Source: Nitrospirales bacterium (lineage in GTDB: Bacteria; Nitrospirota; Nitrospiria; Nitrospirales; UBA8639). From it: 38,599 bases of DNA. The translations under genes were made by a program, and so were the position numbers. The stretch's first letter is position 1, and every line of letters begins with the position of its first letter. Below the pieces are notes generated by a model. It did not search any database. It worked only from the letters and a program-made list of their open reading frames with translations, and was not told the DNA's origin. The stretch is taken from positions 1-38,599 of the forward strand of contig JAJDZI010000079.1 of NCBI GenBank assembly GCA_022824735.1, given 5' to 3'. Below are positions 7,477-15,769 of this stretch, piece by piece.

Positions 7477-9117
7477 ATGTCAAAAATCGCCGTGATAGAT
7501 ATCGGAACCAATTCCATCCACATGGTGTTGGTGGAAGCCGAGCCGGATGGTTCCTATAAGATTCTTGACCGGTTCAAGGATATGACCCGTCTGGGTGACG
7601 GGACGTTTCGCCGGCGACGTTTGTCCTCCGAGTCGCGGGCGCGAGGCGTTGAAGTCCTGAAAAACCTGACGATGCTGGCACGAAACAAAGGGTTTGATCG
7701 CATTCTGATGGCGGCGACCAGCGCGGTGCGTGAAGCGCGAAACAGCGGCCAATTTGTCGAGGAGGTGTCCGGGAGCACGGGTGTTCGCGTCAAGGTCATC
7801 ACGGGTCAGGAAGAAGCCCGCCTCATTTACCTGGGTGTTCGCCAGAGCATGGATTTGACGGACCAACCGACTCTCCTGGTGGACGTGGGCGGAGGTTCGG
7901 TCGAAATCATCGCGGGAAACAGGAAGCGCCTGCTGCACGCCGAGAGTCTCAAACTTGGAGCCATTCGCCTGAAAGATCTGTTTTTGACCAAAGCGCCGCC
8001 TCCGAAGGCCAAACTGCGGGCCATGCACGATATGATCGCAAAGGAACTGGAAGCCGCCTTGGAGCGATTTCGTCAGCCTGGGTTTGATCGAATCGTGATT
8101 TCTTCCGGCATGGCGTCGAACCTGGCGGAAATCATTTATCTGGAACGGACCGGTCATCCCATTCCCCAGATCAATCTTTCGACCATTACCCTGAAAGAGA
8201 TTCGTGCCGTGGAGCAACGGCTCGCGGCGAGCGACGTGGACACGAGGCTTGGGGTCCTGGGTCTGGACCCGCGACGGGTGGATACGTTGCTGGCGGCGAC
8301 GTCGGTGATTCGCCAGTGTCTCGAAGCTATCGGGCATAAGGAAGCCACGATCAGCGACAAAGCCATGCGTGAAGGCCTGGTGTACGATTTTATCCAAAAG
8401 AACCAGGCAGGTTTGCTGATCGAGCAAGAAATTCCGAATATTCGATTGCGTAACGTCGTGGCCTTGGCCAGACGCTGTCATTATCCCGAGACGCATTCCC
8501 ATCACGTCGCAAAGTTGGCCTTGTCGCTGTTTGATCAACTGCAATCCCTGCATGGCATGGCTGACGAGGAACGCGAGTGCCTGGAGCATGCCGCATTGCT
8601 ACACGACGTGGGGTACGCCATTAACCCGCGCCAACACCATAAGCATAGTTACTATCTGATTACGAACAGCGATCTGGCCGGATTTACGGTCGATGAAATC
8701 GAGATGATCGCCAACGTGGCCCGTTATCATCGCCGCTCGTTACCCGGGCCCCAACACCTGCCGTATAAACTCCTTTCACCTGCCAGACGAAAGGTGCTGG
8801 AGACGCTCAGTGCGATTTTACGCGTTGCTGACGGTTTGGATCGCAGTCACTTTTCCATCATCCGGGACGTCCACGTCACGCTCGGGAAAATAGTGAACAT
8901 CAAGTTGAAGGCGATGGCCGACTCGGAGTTGGAAATCTGGACCGCGCAATCACGAGCGGATCTGTTTCAGAAAGTCTTCGGGCGAGAGGTCACGTTCGCC
9001 GTTGAGGTGGAACCCGGGCTTTCGACAAACGTTTTGGAACCCTCTCCCCTGGCAGGAGAGGGCAGGGTGAGGGGGGACGCCCCGCATCGTATGCGGTCTG
9101 GAGAAAAAGCATCATAA
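7477..9117 (+). CDS. ppx: Ppx/GppA exopolyphosphatase with HD domain
   Basis: A 546-aa protein. The N-terminal 300 residues are a Ppx/GppA sugar-kinase-like phosphatase: DIGTNSIHMVLVEAE (8-22), the TSAVREARN block, and LLVDVGGGSVEI for the second phosphate loop. Residues about 330-500 form an HD domain, with SHHV, LLHDVGY and a RYHRR block. The family removes terminal phosphate from polyphosphate and also pppGpp. The ATG at 7477 follows AGGA by 7 nt. The last 26 residues, PSPLAGEGRVRG and following, are translated from a dispersed palindromic repeat (9041-9075), so the native C-terminus has been replaced or extended. It sits divergent to the CYTH-CHAD gene and ppk1 remnant, forming a polyphosphate neighbourhood. 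Confidence 0.92.
   Translation: MSKIAVIDIGTNSIHMVLVEAEPDGSYKILDRFKDMTRLGDGTFRRRRLSSESRARGVEVLKNLTMLARNKGFDRILMAATSAVREARNSGQFVEEVSGSTGVRVKVITGQEEARLIYLGVRQSMDLTDQPTLLVDVGGGSVEIIAGNRKRLLHAESLKLGAIRLKDLFLTKAPPPKAKLRAMHDMIAKELEAALERFRQPGFDRIVISSGMASNLAEIIYLERTGHPIPQINLSTITLKEIRAVEQRLAASDVDTRLGVLGLDPRRVDTLLAATSVIRQCLEAIGHKEATISDKAMREGLVYDFIQKNQAGLLIEQEIPNIRLRNVVALARRCHYPETHSHHVAKLALSLFDQLQSLHGMADEERECLEHAALLHDVGYAINPRQHHKHSYYLITNSDLAGFTVDEIEMIANVARYHRRSLPGPQHLPYKLLSPARRKVLETLSAILRVADGLDRSHFSIIRDVHVTLGKIVNIKLKAMADSELEIWTAQSRADLFQKVFGREVTFAVEVEPGLSTNVLEPSPLAGEGRVRGDAPHRMRSGEKAS
9041..9075 (+). repeat. CTCTCCC/GGGAGAG dispersed palindrome inside the ppx 3' end
   Basis: The pattern CCTCTCCC, short loop, GGAGAGGG, then GGGTGAGGG recurs at 15775, 27686 (inverted), 32775, 37700 (inverted) and 37757. 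This copy is in frame within ppx and encodes part of its tail. Confidence 0.8.
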
Positions 9118-9167
9118 AGCTACCTTCTCGCCAGTTTCCTGAGTTGAGCCGGTTCCAGAGGTAGGGG

Positions 9168-9425
9168 CTACAGAGAAGGTGAGTGGATCTGACGCCGAGC
9201 CGAAGAAGGACTTGCACCACGCGGGTCGCTGCCTCCGATCAGGTCCCCGATATGGAGAAGGTCTTCGATGTCGGTTTCGGTGACGATGCCGATGATGTCG
9301 CCTTGCTCTTGCACGAATACGCTGCCGACGTTCAGGACGCGCATGAGTAGGCTAACCCCTAACGCGGTTTCATCGCTCCGGACGGACACCAAATTCCGTT
9401 TCATGAGTCTTTCGATGCGAAGCAT
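9168..9425 (-). pseudogene. Truncated CBS domain protein
   Basis: From the ATG at 9425 the frame encodes LRIERLMKRNLVSVRSDETA, then a GSVFVQEQGDIIGIVTETDI block. This is one CBS motif with the typical strand-helix and the GIVTETD end. CBS domains bind adenine nucleotides and normally come in pairs. After ETDI the sequence loses similarity and stops within about 30 residues, so the second CBS is missing. An 85-aa product could be made, but it is more likely the broken left end of a longer gene. The frame is open upstream of this ATG, but the extension has no CBS character. Confidence 0.55.
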
Positions 9426-9487
9426 GGTTTGCCTTTCTGTCACGTGACAGCGTAGCCATGCAATGTAAACGGAAGATGTCCGCGTCA

Positions 9488-9706
9488 TTATGGACGAGTA
9501 AACAAACGTCGAAATCCATGGAACGATTCAGGAAACCGGGGCATTCGTCCTGACGTTATACTAGAATGCGGTCGTCCGTGTTTCGTCTCGTCACGTTGGC
9601 AGTCACGCCGCAAAAAGAATCCTTCGGCACCATCGCCACGGGGAAGCCCTTGCAAGTCGGGGTGCGCTTCAAGGAATTGCGGTAATAAATGGAACAGCAT
9701 TGGCAC
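9488..9706 (-). pseudogene. Possible remnant of a LysR-family regulator
   Basis: The translation begins MPMLFHLLPQFLEAHPDLQ, which resembles the first strand-helix of the LysR substrate-binding domain (LLPxFLxAHPDL). The following GDGAEGFFLR is a loose match to the next block (the family's GFDLAIR). Similarity then ends, and there is no helix-turn-helix part. If real it is a short decayed fragment. The match is brief and could be chance. Otherwise 9489-9732 shows nothing I can name. Confidence 0.25.
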
Positions 9707-9732
9707 GCTCGTTCATTGTAGCAATTCCTTTC

Positions 9733-10170
9733 TCAATGCTCCCGGCCTCGATTCGTCTGAAAAAACAACGCGGGACTTATGCCAAATCGTTGACTCAATG
9801 CCTCGATGTGGTCGCGCGTCAGACGGCGGTCGCCGCGTAATATTCTGGACACCAGGGACTTGCTGCCAATCTCCGGCAGGTCGGCAACCCCCAGGCGATG
9901 TTGCTCCATGATCACTTTCAGCGTCGCCACGCCGCTATCGAGTCTTTCGATGCGGGCATTGAACGCGCTGAATGCAGGAGACGTATTCTCCCACCGCGCG
10001 ATTGAACCGGAAAGCACGTCGATCAGTGCTTTTTGTTTGTCGTAATCTTCGATCAATTCATCCATGAGAGCCATGGCCCGTTCATAGTCGCGTTTATTCC
10101 TGATCTGACTGATAAAAGACGCCTCATTGAAGAGCGCGGAGGCCTTCTCTTTAATGGCTGTAAACCCCAT
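9733..10170 (-). CDS. higA: HigA-type antitoxin (HTH)
   Basis: A 145-aa protein of the HigA/COG5499 type. The N-terminal 70 residues are helical (YERAMALMDELIEDYDKQK). The C-terminal 45 carry a Cro/C1-type helix-turn-helix, SLVSRILRGDRRLTRDHIEA, followed by LSQRFGISPALFF. It neutralises the HigB RNase and represses the operon by binding its operator. The ATG at 10170 has a strong AAAGGAG at 8 nt. It lies 89 nt downstream of higB in the usual toxin-first order of higBA. Confidence 0.9.
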   Translation of the reverse strand: MGFTAIKEKASALFNEASFISQIRNKRDYERAMALMDELIEDYDKQKALIDVLSGSIARWENTSPAFSAFNARIERLDSGVATLKVIMEQHRLGVADLPEIGSKSLVSRILRGDRRLTRDHIEALSQRFGISPALFFQTNRGREH

Positions 10171-10259
10171 ACCAATTGCTCTCCTTTACTGTATTCTTTG
10201 TTGCTTATTGTATGTGTGAATCTGGGATTGATGAACAATTCAGATTTATTTTCCCGTGA

Positions 10260-10565
10260 TTACCTCCTTTCGTATTGTCTGGAAAGCCTGTCATATTCGG
10301 CATGGTTCACAATGTGCTTGACGTACAGGCGATTATCTTTGAAATTGATGAAGGCAATCAGACGCAGATTGTTTCTACCTATATCAATGACCCACCATTT
10401 GTCCTTGTGCGTAAAGTTGTCCAGTGATGGAAACACTTGTCTCAGATCATCCGGACGCTTAAAGGTACCGTTACATAAAACCTTGTATGTTCGGTCAATA
10501 GCCGCGGCATCATTCGGATATCTGTTTGCGGCATCGCGAAAAGGTTTTCTGGATATAACGTGCAA
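10260..10565 (-). CDS. higB: HigB-type toxin (mRNA interferase)
   Basis: A 101-aa protein beginning MHVISRKPFRDAANRYP, the characteristic HigB opening, with the KWWVIDIGRNNLRLIAFI core strand and the basic YVKHIVNHAEYDRL end of the RelE-like fold. HigB cleaves mRNA on the ribosome. The start is a TTG (10563-10565): the frame has no ATG nearby, AAGGGG lies about 6 nt upstream, and the residue after it matches the family start. A TTG start would keep toxin translation low relative to higA, which has an ATG and a much stronger ribosome site. It is full length with no sign of decay. Confidence 0.9.
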   Translation of the reverse strand: MHVISRKPFRDAANRYPNDAAAIDRTYKVLCNGTFKRPDDLRQVFPSLDNFTHKDKWWVIDIGRNNLRLIAFINFKDNRLYVKHIVNHAEYDRLSRQYERR

Positions 10566-10583
10566 TGATTTCCCCTTGCCAAA

Positions 10584-10629
10584 AGTTTCCTTTTTGGAAA
10601 CTATGGGGGAGACGCCGTCACTTTGTCAA
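10584..10629 (-). promoter_or_regulatory. higBA promoter with overlapping operator
   Basis: On the minus strand TTGACA (10629-10624) and CATAGT (10605-10600) are 18 nt apart, just upstream of higB. A perfect 7-bp inverted repeat, AGTTTCC and GGAAACT around TTTTT (10584-10602), overlaps the -10 box and the expected start of transcription. This is where an autorepressor such as HigA would bind. The operator role is inferred. Confidence 0.6.
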
Positions 10630-10735
10630 TATGGGGCAGAACCGTTCCTGAGTGTGGCGACGTGACGGCCACTCCCCGTAACCCGTCCACGGGAATCGGT
10701 CCGTCACGATACAAGAGAGAGGGGGGTGTAGGGGG

Positions 10736-10775
10736 GGGGAAGCTCCCCGGAATCACGGTTCCAAGGAGCTTCCCC
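10736..10775. repeat. Hairpin downstream of the porin gene
   Basis: GGGGAAGCTCC (10736-10746) and GGAGCTTCCCC (10765-10775) form a perfect 11-bp stem with an 18-nt loop, 40 nt past the porin stop. No T-run follows on either strand, so it is not a clear intrinsic terminator. It could stabilise the 3' end of the porin mRNA. Confidence 0.5.
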
Positions 10776-10815
10776 TACAGGAGGAGTCAAAGCTCCTCGC
10801 AGGACAAGAGATCGA

Positions 10816-12297
10816 TCAGAAGGACACGTCCCACTGGAGACGGACGCGTTGTTCCGTGTAGGCCGGTAAGCTGGGGCTGTCCTGCTCAAGCGTCAGGTGG
10901 GAGGCGTCGAGTGTCAGCTTGTTGCGGTGCCCGGCGAAGAACCAGTTGAAGCCCGTGGTGAATTCCTGGCGCATGTCTCCGCCGGCATCCACGTTCGGAT
11001 CGACGTGTGAATACCGGAAAGCGATCTCCAACGGTTTGGGAATGGCCGAAATGATATAGTGGGGGAAATAGCCGGTCTGCAAATAGCCACCGAACATATT
11101 CGTGTTTTGTAACCCGGCCGGTCCTTCAGTATCCTTGATTTTTTTCCAATGCGTTTCATGCTGCCAGGACCACCCGCGATACTTCATCGCAGACCCGAAC
11201 TGCATGCCGCTGACTTGGTAGCGGCTATCAGAGACAGAAGTTGAAAAGTCGTACGCGTCATCTCCTGTCTCAGTTAAGGCATGACTGTCACTGCCGATGC
11301 TTCCACAGCCGCTGGACGACCATCTCGTGCATTTGCCCTTTACCGTATACGCGCCGTACGAGATACTGGCCGTGGGTTTTTTGTGGTATTTGACGTCGCT
11401 TTGTCGCCATTTGAGTTCCCGTCCGAACACGTTCCACTGGATGCGCCCCATGTACATCATGTTGTCGTCAGGGTTGGCCGTGGCTCGACCGGACCCGGAA
11501 TAGATCCCCAGGTAATAGTTCGTATCCAGGATCGTGCCGGGGTTCACGCGGCCATACAACATCATCCCCACTTGCCGGTCGATGGTAAACACCCGGTTCA
11601 TGATGGACCGTTCCACCATGGTCTGTTTCCCTGAAGAGTCGACCCGCTCTCTGCTGTAGTTGATTTTCCATTGCCCGATCCGCAGTTTGAGCCACTTGAA
11701 TTTTTCCAGCATGATGCGCCAATCGATCAGGCGGGTTCTGTCGCCACAACAGGAATTGGAGGCATTCCCAATCGTGGGTTGCCAATCCACCTCGAAGTAA
11801 TATTTGATCCAGGGTTTGTACCCGTGCCCCCCGACCTTCATCCGGACCCGGCGAAGCTCGAAGGTACTTTCTTCGTTGTCACTGAAGTGGCTTGCACTGC
11901 GGGGGTCTCCCCGTTCGGGGAAAGTGTACCGGCCTTGAAACCGCCACTGGATCTTGGTTTTGAATAACCCGTCCGTGGTGGCCAGGGTAAATCCTTTTTT
12001 CCCGAAGCCGACTTTCACCCCGGATTTCTCCTTGTTTTTCTCCATTGCGGCTGCCTGCTTCTCTTCCCCGTAATCGACTGCGACCTCGGATGTTTTCTTG
12101 GCTTGCTCGGCGGTCTTTGCGGCTGCCCGCTTCGTTCCTTCGGCTTTGATCTGAGTCAATTCGTCCTTTGTGATAATGCCTTTTTCCAGCAAAATTTCCA
12201 GGAGCAAGTCCCCGTCCGTTGCAGTCGCCGGCGACGTCATGGTAGCCGTCATGATCAAGAGCGCCACAATTCCGAAGATCCATCGCTGAATGCTCAT
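10816..12297 (-). CDS. OprO/OprP-type outer-membrane porin
   Basis: A 493-aa protein. The ATG at 12297 follows GGGGAGGA and is preferred to a start 8 codons upstream. Residues 1-27 are a signal peptide (hydrophobic FGIVALLIMTATM, cleavage near ATA-TDG). Next comes a short helical segment (LLLEILLEKGIITKDELTQI) and an Ala/Lys-rich coiled coil to about 90. The rest is a porin O/P beta-barrel, with repeated aromatic strands such as IQWRFQGRYTF, PWIKYYFEVDW and EQRVRLQWDVSF, the last ending in Phe as barrel proteins do. The family forms anion or phosphate channels, but selectivity cannot be read here. Many Nitrospirota porins share this N-terminal coiled-coil layout. Confidence 0.82.
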   Translation of the reverse strand: MSIQRWIFGIVALLIMTATMTSPATATDGDLLLEILLEKGIITKDELTQIKAEGTKRAAAKTAEQAKKTSEVAVDYGEEKQAAAMEKNKEKSGVKVGFGKKGFTLATTDGLFKTKIQWRFQGRYTFPERGDPRSASHFSDNEESTFELRRVRMKVGGHGYKPWIKYYFEVDWQPTIGNASNSCCGDRTRLIDWRIMLEKFKWLKLRIGQWKINYSRERVDSSGKQTMVERSIMNRVFTIDRQVGMMLYGRVNPGTILDTNYYLGIYSGSGRATANPDDNMMYMGRIQWNVFGRELKWRQSDVKYHKKPTASISYGAYTVKGKCTRWSSSGCGSIGSDSHALTETGDDAYDFSTSVSDSRYQVSGMQFGSAMKYRGWSWQHETHWKKIKDTEGPAGLQNTNMFGGYLQTGYFPHYIISAIPKPLEIAFRYSHVDPNVDAGGDMRQEFTTGFNWFFAGHRNKLTLDASHLTLEQDSPSLPAYTEQRVRLQWDVSF

Positions 12298-12391
12298 AAG
12301 GTAATCCTCCCCTGCACGCATGAGAATGACATGGGCGTATCGACGTGCCCTGACAGGAACAATGTGTACGGGAGGAAAATTTAAAAAATAT

Positions 12392-12420
12392 TCATTACGG
12401 CGGCGTTACGATGAAATCAA
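12392..12420 (-). promoter_or_regulatory. Possible porin promoter
   Basis: On the minus strand TTGATT (12420-12415) and TAATGA (12397-12392) are separated by 17 nt, about 95 nt ahead of the porin start. The AT-rich stretch just downstream supports it. No second element is visible. Confidence 0.35.
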
Positions 12421-12486
12421 CGAGCCGTAAATTATCGGAACAGATGGCTGGTTATACGGAAATACCCCAGCCGCTTGTCAGAAAAT

Positions 12487-12735
12487 ATGGACTATGATAT
12501 GTATGCCCGTATGCCTCAAAAATTGAAACCTAAGATCCGCCGCGTGACGTCAAATTTACCTGCCGATCTTCTGGAGGAAGCATGTCGCGTGTCCGGTGTG
12601 GGCGTGACGGCAACCCTCACGCGAGGCTTGCGCCTGGTCAAACGGGGAGCGGCCCTGACCAAGGCCTCGCGCTTGCGTGGTCGGCTCAAGCTTGACGTTG
12701 ATCTTCTGGTATCTCGTGAGCGCCCTCGTCGTTGA
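12487..12735 (+). CDS. VapB-like antitoxin
   Basis: A short basic protein of 82 aa. The core, VTSNLPADLLEEACRVSGVGV followed by TATLTRGLRLVKRG, fits the ribbon-helix-helix antitoxins paired with PIN toxins. The basic C-terminus would wrap the toxin. Start choice is uncertain: ATG at 12487 was taken, but a TTG at 12475 and an ATG at 12499 are also in frame, and none has a good ribosome site. Its stop lies 18-20 nt inside the toxin gene, so the two are translationally coupled. Confidence 0.7.
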   Translation: MDYDMYARMPQKLKPKIRRVTSNLPADLLEEACRVSGVGVTATLTRGLRLVKRGAALTKASRLRGRLKLDVDLLVSRERPRR

Positions 12736-13105
12736 TACCTCCAGTTGGGTCACCTACTTTGCCCATACCTCTCCTTCTGTGATTGACGAGGCTCTGGCTG
12801 AAGGCCGTGTGTATCTTCCCCCCATTGTTGCCGCTGAATTACTCAGTGGGAAGATGAATGCCCGGCAGCGTGCGCAATTCGAATCGTTTCTCCTTGACTT
12901 GCCGTTGTGTGAACATGATTTGGAGCATTGGATGCGCGTAGGGCGGTTGCGGGCGCATCTGTTTTTGAAGGGAATCAGCGTTTCGACGCCTGACGCCCAC
13001 ATTGCTCAATGCGCGATTGATTTGAACGCCGATCTGCTGAGTGAAGATCACGTCTTTTTCAAGGTGGCCGAAAAGACGGCTCTCCGATTGTTACGGAACC
13101 TCTGA
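12716..13105 (+). CDS. VapC-like PIN-domain toxin
   Basis: A 129-aa PIN domain. It shows VVDTSSWVTYF (first acidic residue D), ELLSG with the second conserved acid, and STPDAHIAQCAIDLNADLLSEDHVF holding the third and fourth acids. PIN toxins are RNases, often cutting tRNA. The GTG at 12716 overlaps the antitoxin gene by 20 nt and puts VVDTS at the usual place. The C-terminus is odd: the last codons and the TGA lie in the terminal inverted repeat of the element inserted at 13095, so the native end was replaced. The catalytic core looks intact. Confidence 0.82.
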   Translation: MSALVVDTSSWVTYFAHTSPSVIDEALAEGRVYLPPIVAAELLSGKMNARQRAQFESFLLDLPLCEHDLEHWMRVGRLRAHLFLKGISVSTPDAHIAQCAIDLNADLLSEDHVFFKVAEKTALRLLRNL

Positions 13106-13289
13106 CTTACTGCACTATCGGGCGCAGGGCTGCGTTGGGTCCTCGTTCAACCCTCACCTATCTCGTTTGATAAGCCTCGGGTTTCGCTCCGGGACGCCTT
13201 GCCCTGCATCCCGCTATCACACTAAACCTGTCCTTGACGCCCGTCTCCGACGTTTTTAATCGGGGATCTAATCGAGGATCAGAGGTTTC
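13095..13289. mobile_element. MITE-like element, copy 1, with TTAC target duplication
   Basis: This 195-bp unit starts with GGAACCTCTGA and ends with TCAGAGGTTTC, imperfect terminal inverted repeats of 11 bp. It is flanked on both sides by TTAC (13091-13094 and 13290-13293). The interior matches the reverse complement of 17522-17693 nearly throughout, with about 25 extra bases near the right end (a second TAATCGAGGATC unit). There is no transposase, so it would need one supplied elsewhere. The 4-bp duplication and ends suggest, but do not prove, an IS5-type source. It supplies the vapC stop codon on the left, and the right TTAC contains the stop of the DUF3422 gene. Confidence 0.75.
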
Positions 13290-14681
13290 TTACCTGTTTG
13301 ATGGGTTGTCGGACTCGGAATCTTCGAAGCGGCGTTTGTAGATGAATTTTCGGCCGAACAGGATGAGTCCGAACGCGAGCCCCAGGGAAATGGGGACGAA
13401 CAGGCCTGAGAGCAATTCGGGTTTGTCGATCCATCCCATGACTTTCATCCCCTTGAACACGTAGCTGCCCAAGCCGCTCAGGTAATACGAAATGACGATA
13501 ACGGATAAGCCCTCGACCGTGTGCTGCAGAATGGCCTGCCGTCGGGTCGTTTTATCCATGCTGTGCAAGAGTTTCAGGATCTGGTTTTCCAGTGCCAGGT
13601 TCTGGTCTTGCAGTTGGAGTTCGACCTTGGTGCGGATCACGGCAATAGAGCCTTGAAAATCGTTCACCAGCGCGTTGATTCGCTGGATGAATTGTTGGTA
13701 CCCATCGGCGACGCCGACGGTTTTCCCGTCCACGTATTCGGAAATTTGCCGGCAATTTTCGCAGGGCTGTTCGTGCAGCAATGCCAGGTTTGCCCGAATG
13801 ATGCGATCGTAGGGTACGGACGCGGACAGCTTGTATCGCATGGATTCGGCCATGCGACTGACGTGCATGAAATCCTGCGTCATGGCCGTGAGCCAACGCT
13901 GGAGTTTCTGCGGCGTGGCGGTGTCGATTTCCGCGGCAATGAGGCCGCGTTGATCCAGGTGTTGCCGTTCATAGTGTTGGACCTGGTCCACGGCCTTGGT
14001 AAACGCGTGAAATGGAAACAGGATCAGGTGCGTATAGTTTTCGATGGACACGAGGGTCTCGACGGCATGGGCCACGTGCCTGAGCAGGACGTCAAACGAA
14101 GGCGCGACGATGAGGTAGCGTTCACGATCATACTCGTCCGGGGTAAAGGTGGTCATCATGGATATGTCCTGCCCGAAGATCCGGCTCCCATAGACCTGGG
14201 GACCGGGCATCATGTGCTTGACTTCTTCGATGTCCGGTGGGGTGTGCGACAATAGCAGAATATCCAGGGCATTGACCTCAGTGCCCAACGGAGACAAGGG
14301 CATCATATAGTCGGGGAAGCGAAGCGGACCGAATTCGGGCGGCGTGAGTTTGTCATCGGGGATGTGCCACACCTGGTAACTGTAGTATTCGGTGTGGGCT
14401 TCCCACGTGACGAGCAAGCGGTCTCCGTTGGAGGCGACTTTGGCGCCATAGCCGAACTTTTCCTTCAAGACGGTCTGGTCTTCGGGCACGTCCAGACATT
14501 GCAGAAGCTGTTGAAACTCTTGCCGGGTTTGCGGGCGATCCAACGGCGGGTTCGCCATGTGGTGGGAGAAATGATGAACGTGCGCCGGCACATCCAGCCA
14601 CTCTTCCAGGTATTTCTTGTTGGAACGCGCGTGGAGATGCCGCAAAAATCCTTGATCGGAAGCGGGAAGGTTTTGACTCAT
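13290..14681 (-). CDS. DUF3422 family membrane protein
   Basis: A 463-aa protein matching the DUF3422 type. It has an N-terminal part with HHMANPPLDRPQTRQEFQ, a long soluble region, a coiled-coil stretch (VELQLQDQNLALENQILKLL), and two C-terminal membrane segments (LSVIVISYYLSGLGSYVFKG and LLSGLFVPISLGLAFGLILF), ending in a basic tail. The layout resembles CorA-like proteins with the membrane hairpin last, but no GMN motif is visible. Function is unknown. The ATG at 14681 was chosen because the 49 upstream in-frame residues are not protein-like. Its TAA lies in the duplicated TTAC of the neighbouring element, so the very end may have been altered. Confidence 0.75.
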   Translation of the reverse strand: MSQNLPASDQGFLRHLHARSNKKYLEEWLDVPAHVHHFSHHMANPPLDRPQTRQEFQQLLQCLDVPEDQTVLKEKFGYGAKVASNGDRLLVTWEAHTEYYSYQVWHIPDDKLTPPEFGPLRFPDYMMPLSPLGTEVNALDILLLSHTPPDIEEVKHMMPGPQVYGSRIFGQDISMMTTFTPDEYDRERYLIVAPSFDVLLRHVAHAVETLVSIENYTHLILFPFHAFTKAVDQVQHYERQHLDQRGLIAAEIDTATPQKLQRWLTAMTQDFMHVSRMAESMRYKLSASVPYDRIIRANLALLHEQPCENCRQISEYVDGKTVGVADGYQQFIQRINALVNDFQGSIAVIRTKVELQLQDQNLALENQILKLLHSMDKTTRRQAILQHTVEGLSVIVISYYLSGLGSYVFKGMKVMGWIDKPELLSGLFVPISLGLAFGLILFGRKFIYKRRFEDSESDNPSNR

Positions 14682-14858
14682 GGTGTTCGCTCGGGGTGGA
14701 CGTCGTCGGTCATGCCTGCTCCCATGTTCTACCTGATCCCTTGAAAGAGGATCAAGGGGCCATGGAGAGCAAAGAACGTTGACGCACGCGATCGATCTGA
14801 TTAAAGTCCGATTCTCCGCCTTTTTCACCTACAGTCTTGAGAGAGGAAGAACACGATC

Positions 14859-15767
14859 ATGAATGATGTGTGGACATCCCCAGCGGTCTTTGAAACGAAC
14901 CTCGGTCTTGACGGGAAACGCCAGGGCAAGGTCCGGGATATGTACGATTTGGGCGACAGCTTGCTGTTGATCGCCAGTGACCGGATTTCGGCTTTTGACG
15001 TGGTTCTGCCGGAGGGGATTCCCGGCAAAGGCTACGTGCTCACGCAACTGTCGAAGTTCTGGTTCGATCGCCTGTGGGAGGAGGGCGGCCTGGTGCCGCA
15101 TCATTTGCGAACCATGAATCCCGAGGAATTTCCCGAGTCGTGCCGCCCCCACGTGGACCTCCTGGCGGGTCGCAGCATGATCGTGGAGAAAGCCGAACCG
15201 TTGCCCGTGGAATGTATCGTGCGCGGGTACCTGTCCGGGTCGGCGTGGAAGGAATATAAGAAACAGGGCACCGTGTGTTCGCAGCCGCTTCCGGCAGGGT
15301 TGCGGGAATCCGAGAAATTTCCGGAGCCGTTGTTCACTCCCTCGACCAAGGCTACCGAAGGGCATGACGAAAATATTTCCTATGACACCATGAAAGGCCT
15401 TATCGGCGAGGAGTTGGCCGAACGGGTCAGGACGGTCAGCATCACCCTGTATCAGCGCGCGGCGGCTATGGCCGAAGAGCGCGACCTTATTATCGCAGAC
15501 ACGAAATTTGAATTCGGGTTGAACCGGGACACGAAGCAGTTGCTGGTGATTGATGAATTGCTCACGCCGGATTCGTCGCGGTTCTGGCCCAAACAGCAGT
15601 ATGAACCCGGGAAGTCGCAACCCAGTTTTGACAAACAATTCGTCCGGGATTATCTGGACTCCGTAGGCTGGGATCATACCCCGCCCCCGCCCCATTTGCC
15701 GGATGAGGTCGTCGCACAGACGAGCGCGAAGTATCGGGAAGCCCTCGAACGGTTCCTGCACTCCTGA
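14859..15767 (+). CDS. purC: Phosphoribosylaminoimidazole-succinocarboxamide synthase (SAICAR synthase)
   Basis: A 302-aa enzyme joining CAIR and aspartate with ATP in purine synthesis. Motifs seen: QGKVRDMYDLGDSLLLIASD (the GKVR ATP loop and ASDR), ISAFDVVLPEGIPGKG, the ECIVRGYLSGSAWKEY signature with its Arg, and IIADTKFEFG with a following LLVIDELLTPDSSRFW. The length is that of the roughly 300-aa PurC type. The ATG at 14859 is preceded by GAGAGGA at about 10 nt. It is a single gene, convergent with the YheT-type hydrolase, with no other purine gene nearby. Confidence 0.96.
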   Translation: MNDVWTSPAVFETNLGLDGKRQGKVRDMYDLGDSLLLIASDRISAFDVVLPEGIPGKGYVLTQLSKFWFDRLWEEGGLVPHHLRTMNPEEFPESCRPHVDLLAGRSMIVEKAEPLPVECIVRGYLSGSAWKEYKKQGTVCSQPLPAGLRESEKFPEPLFTPSTKATEGHDENISYDTMKGLIGEELAERVRTVSITLYQRAAAMAEERDLIIADTKFEFGLNRDTKQLLVIDELLTPDSSRFWPKQQYEPGKSQPSFDKQFVRDYLDSVGWDHTPPPPHLPDEVVAQTSAKYREALERFLHS

Positions 15768-15769
15768 TG

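Noticed and set aside
10736-10775. Hairpin as intrinsic terminator of the porin gene
   Set aside because: The stem is perfect but no T-run follows on either strand.
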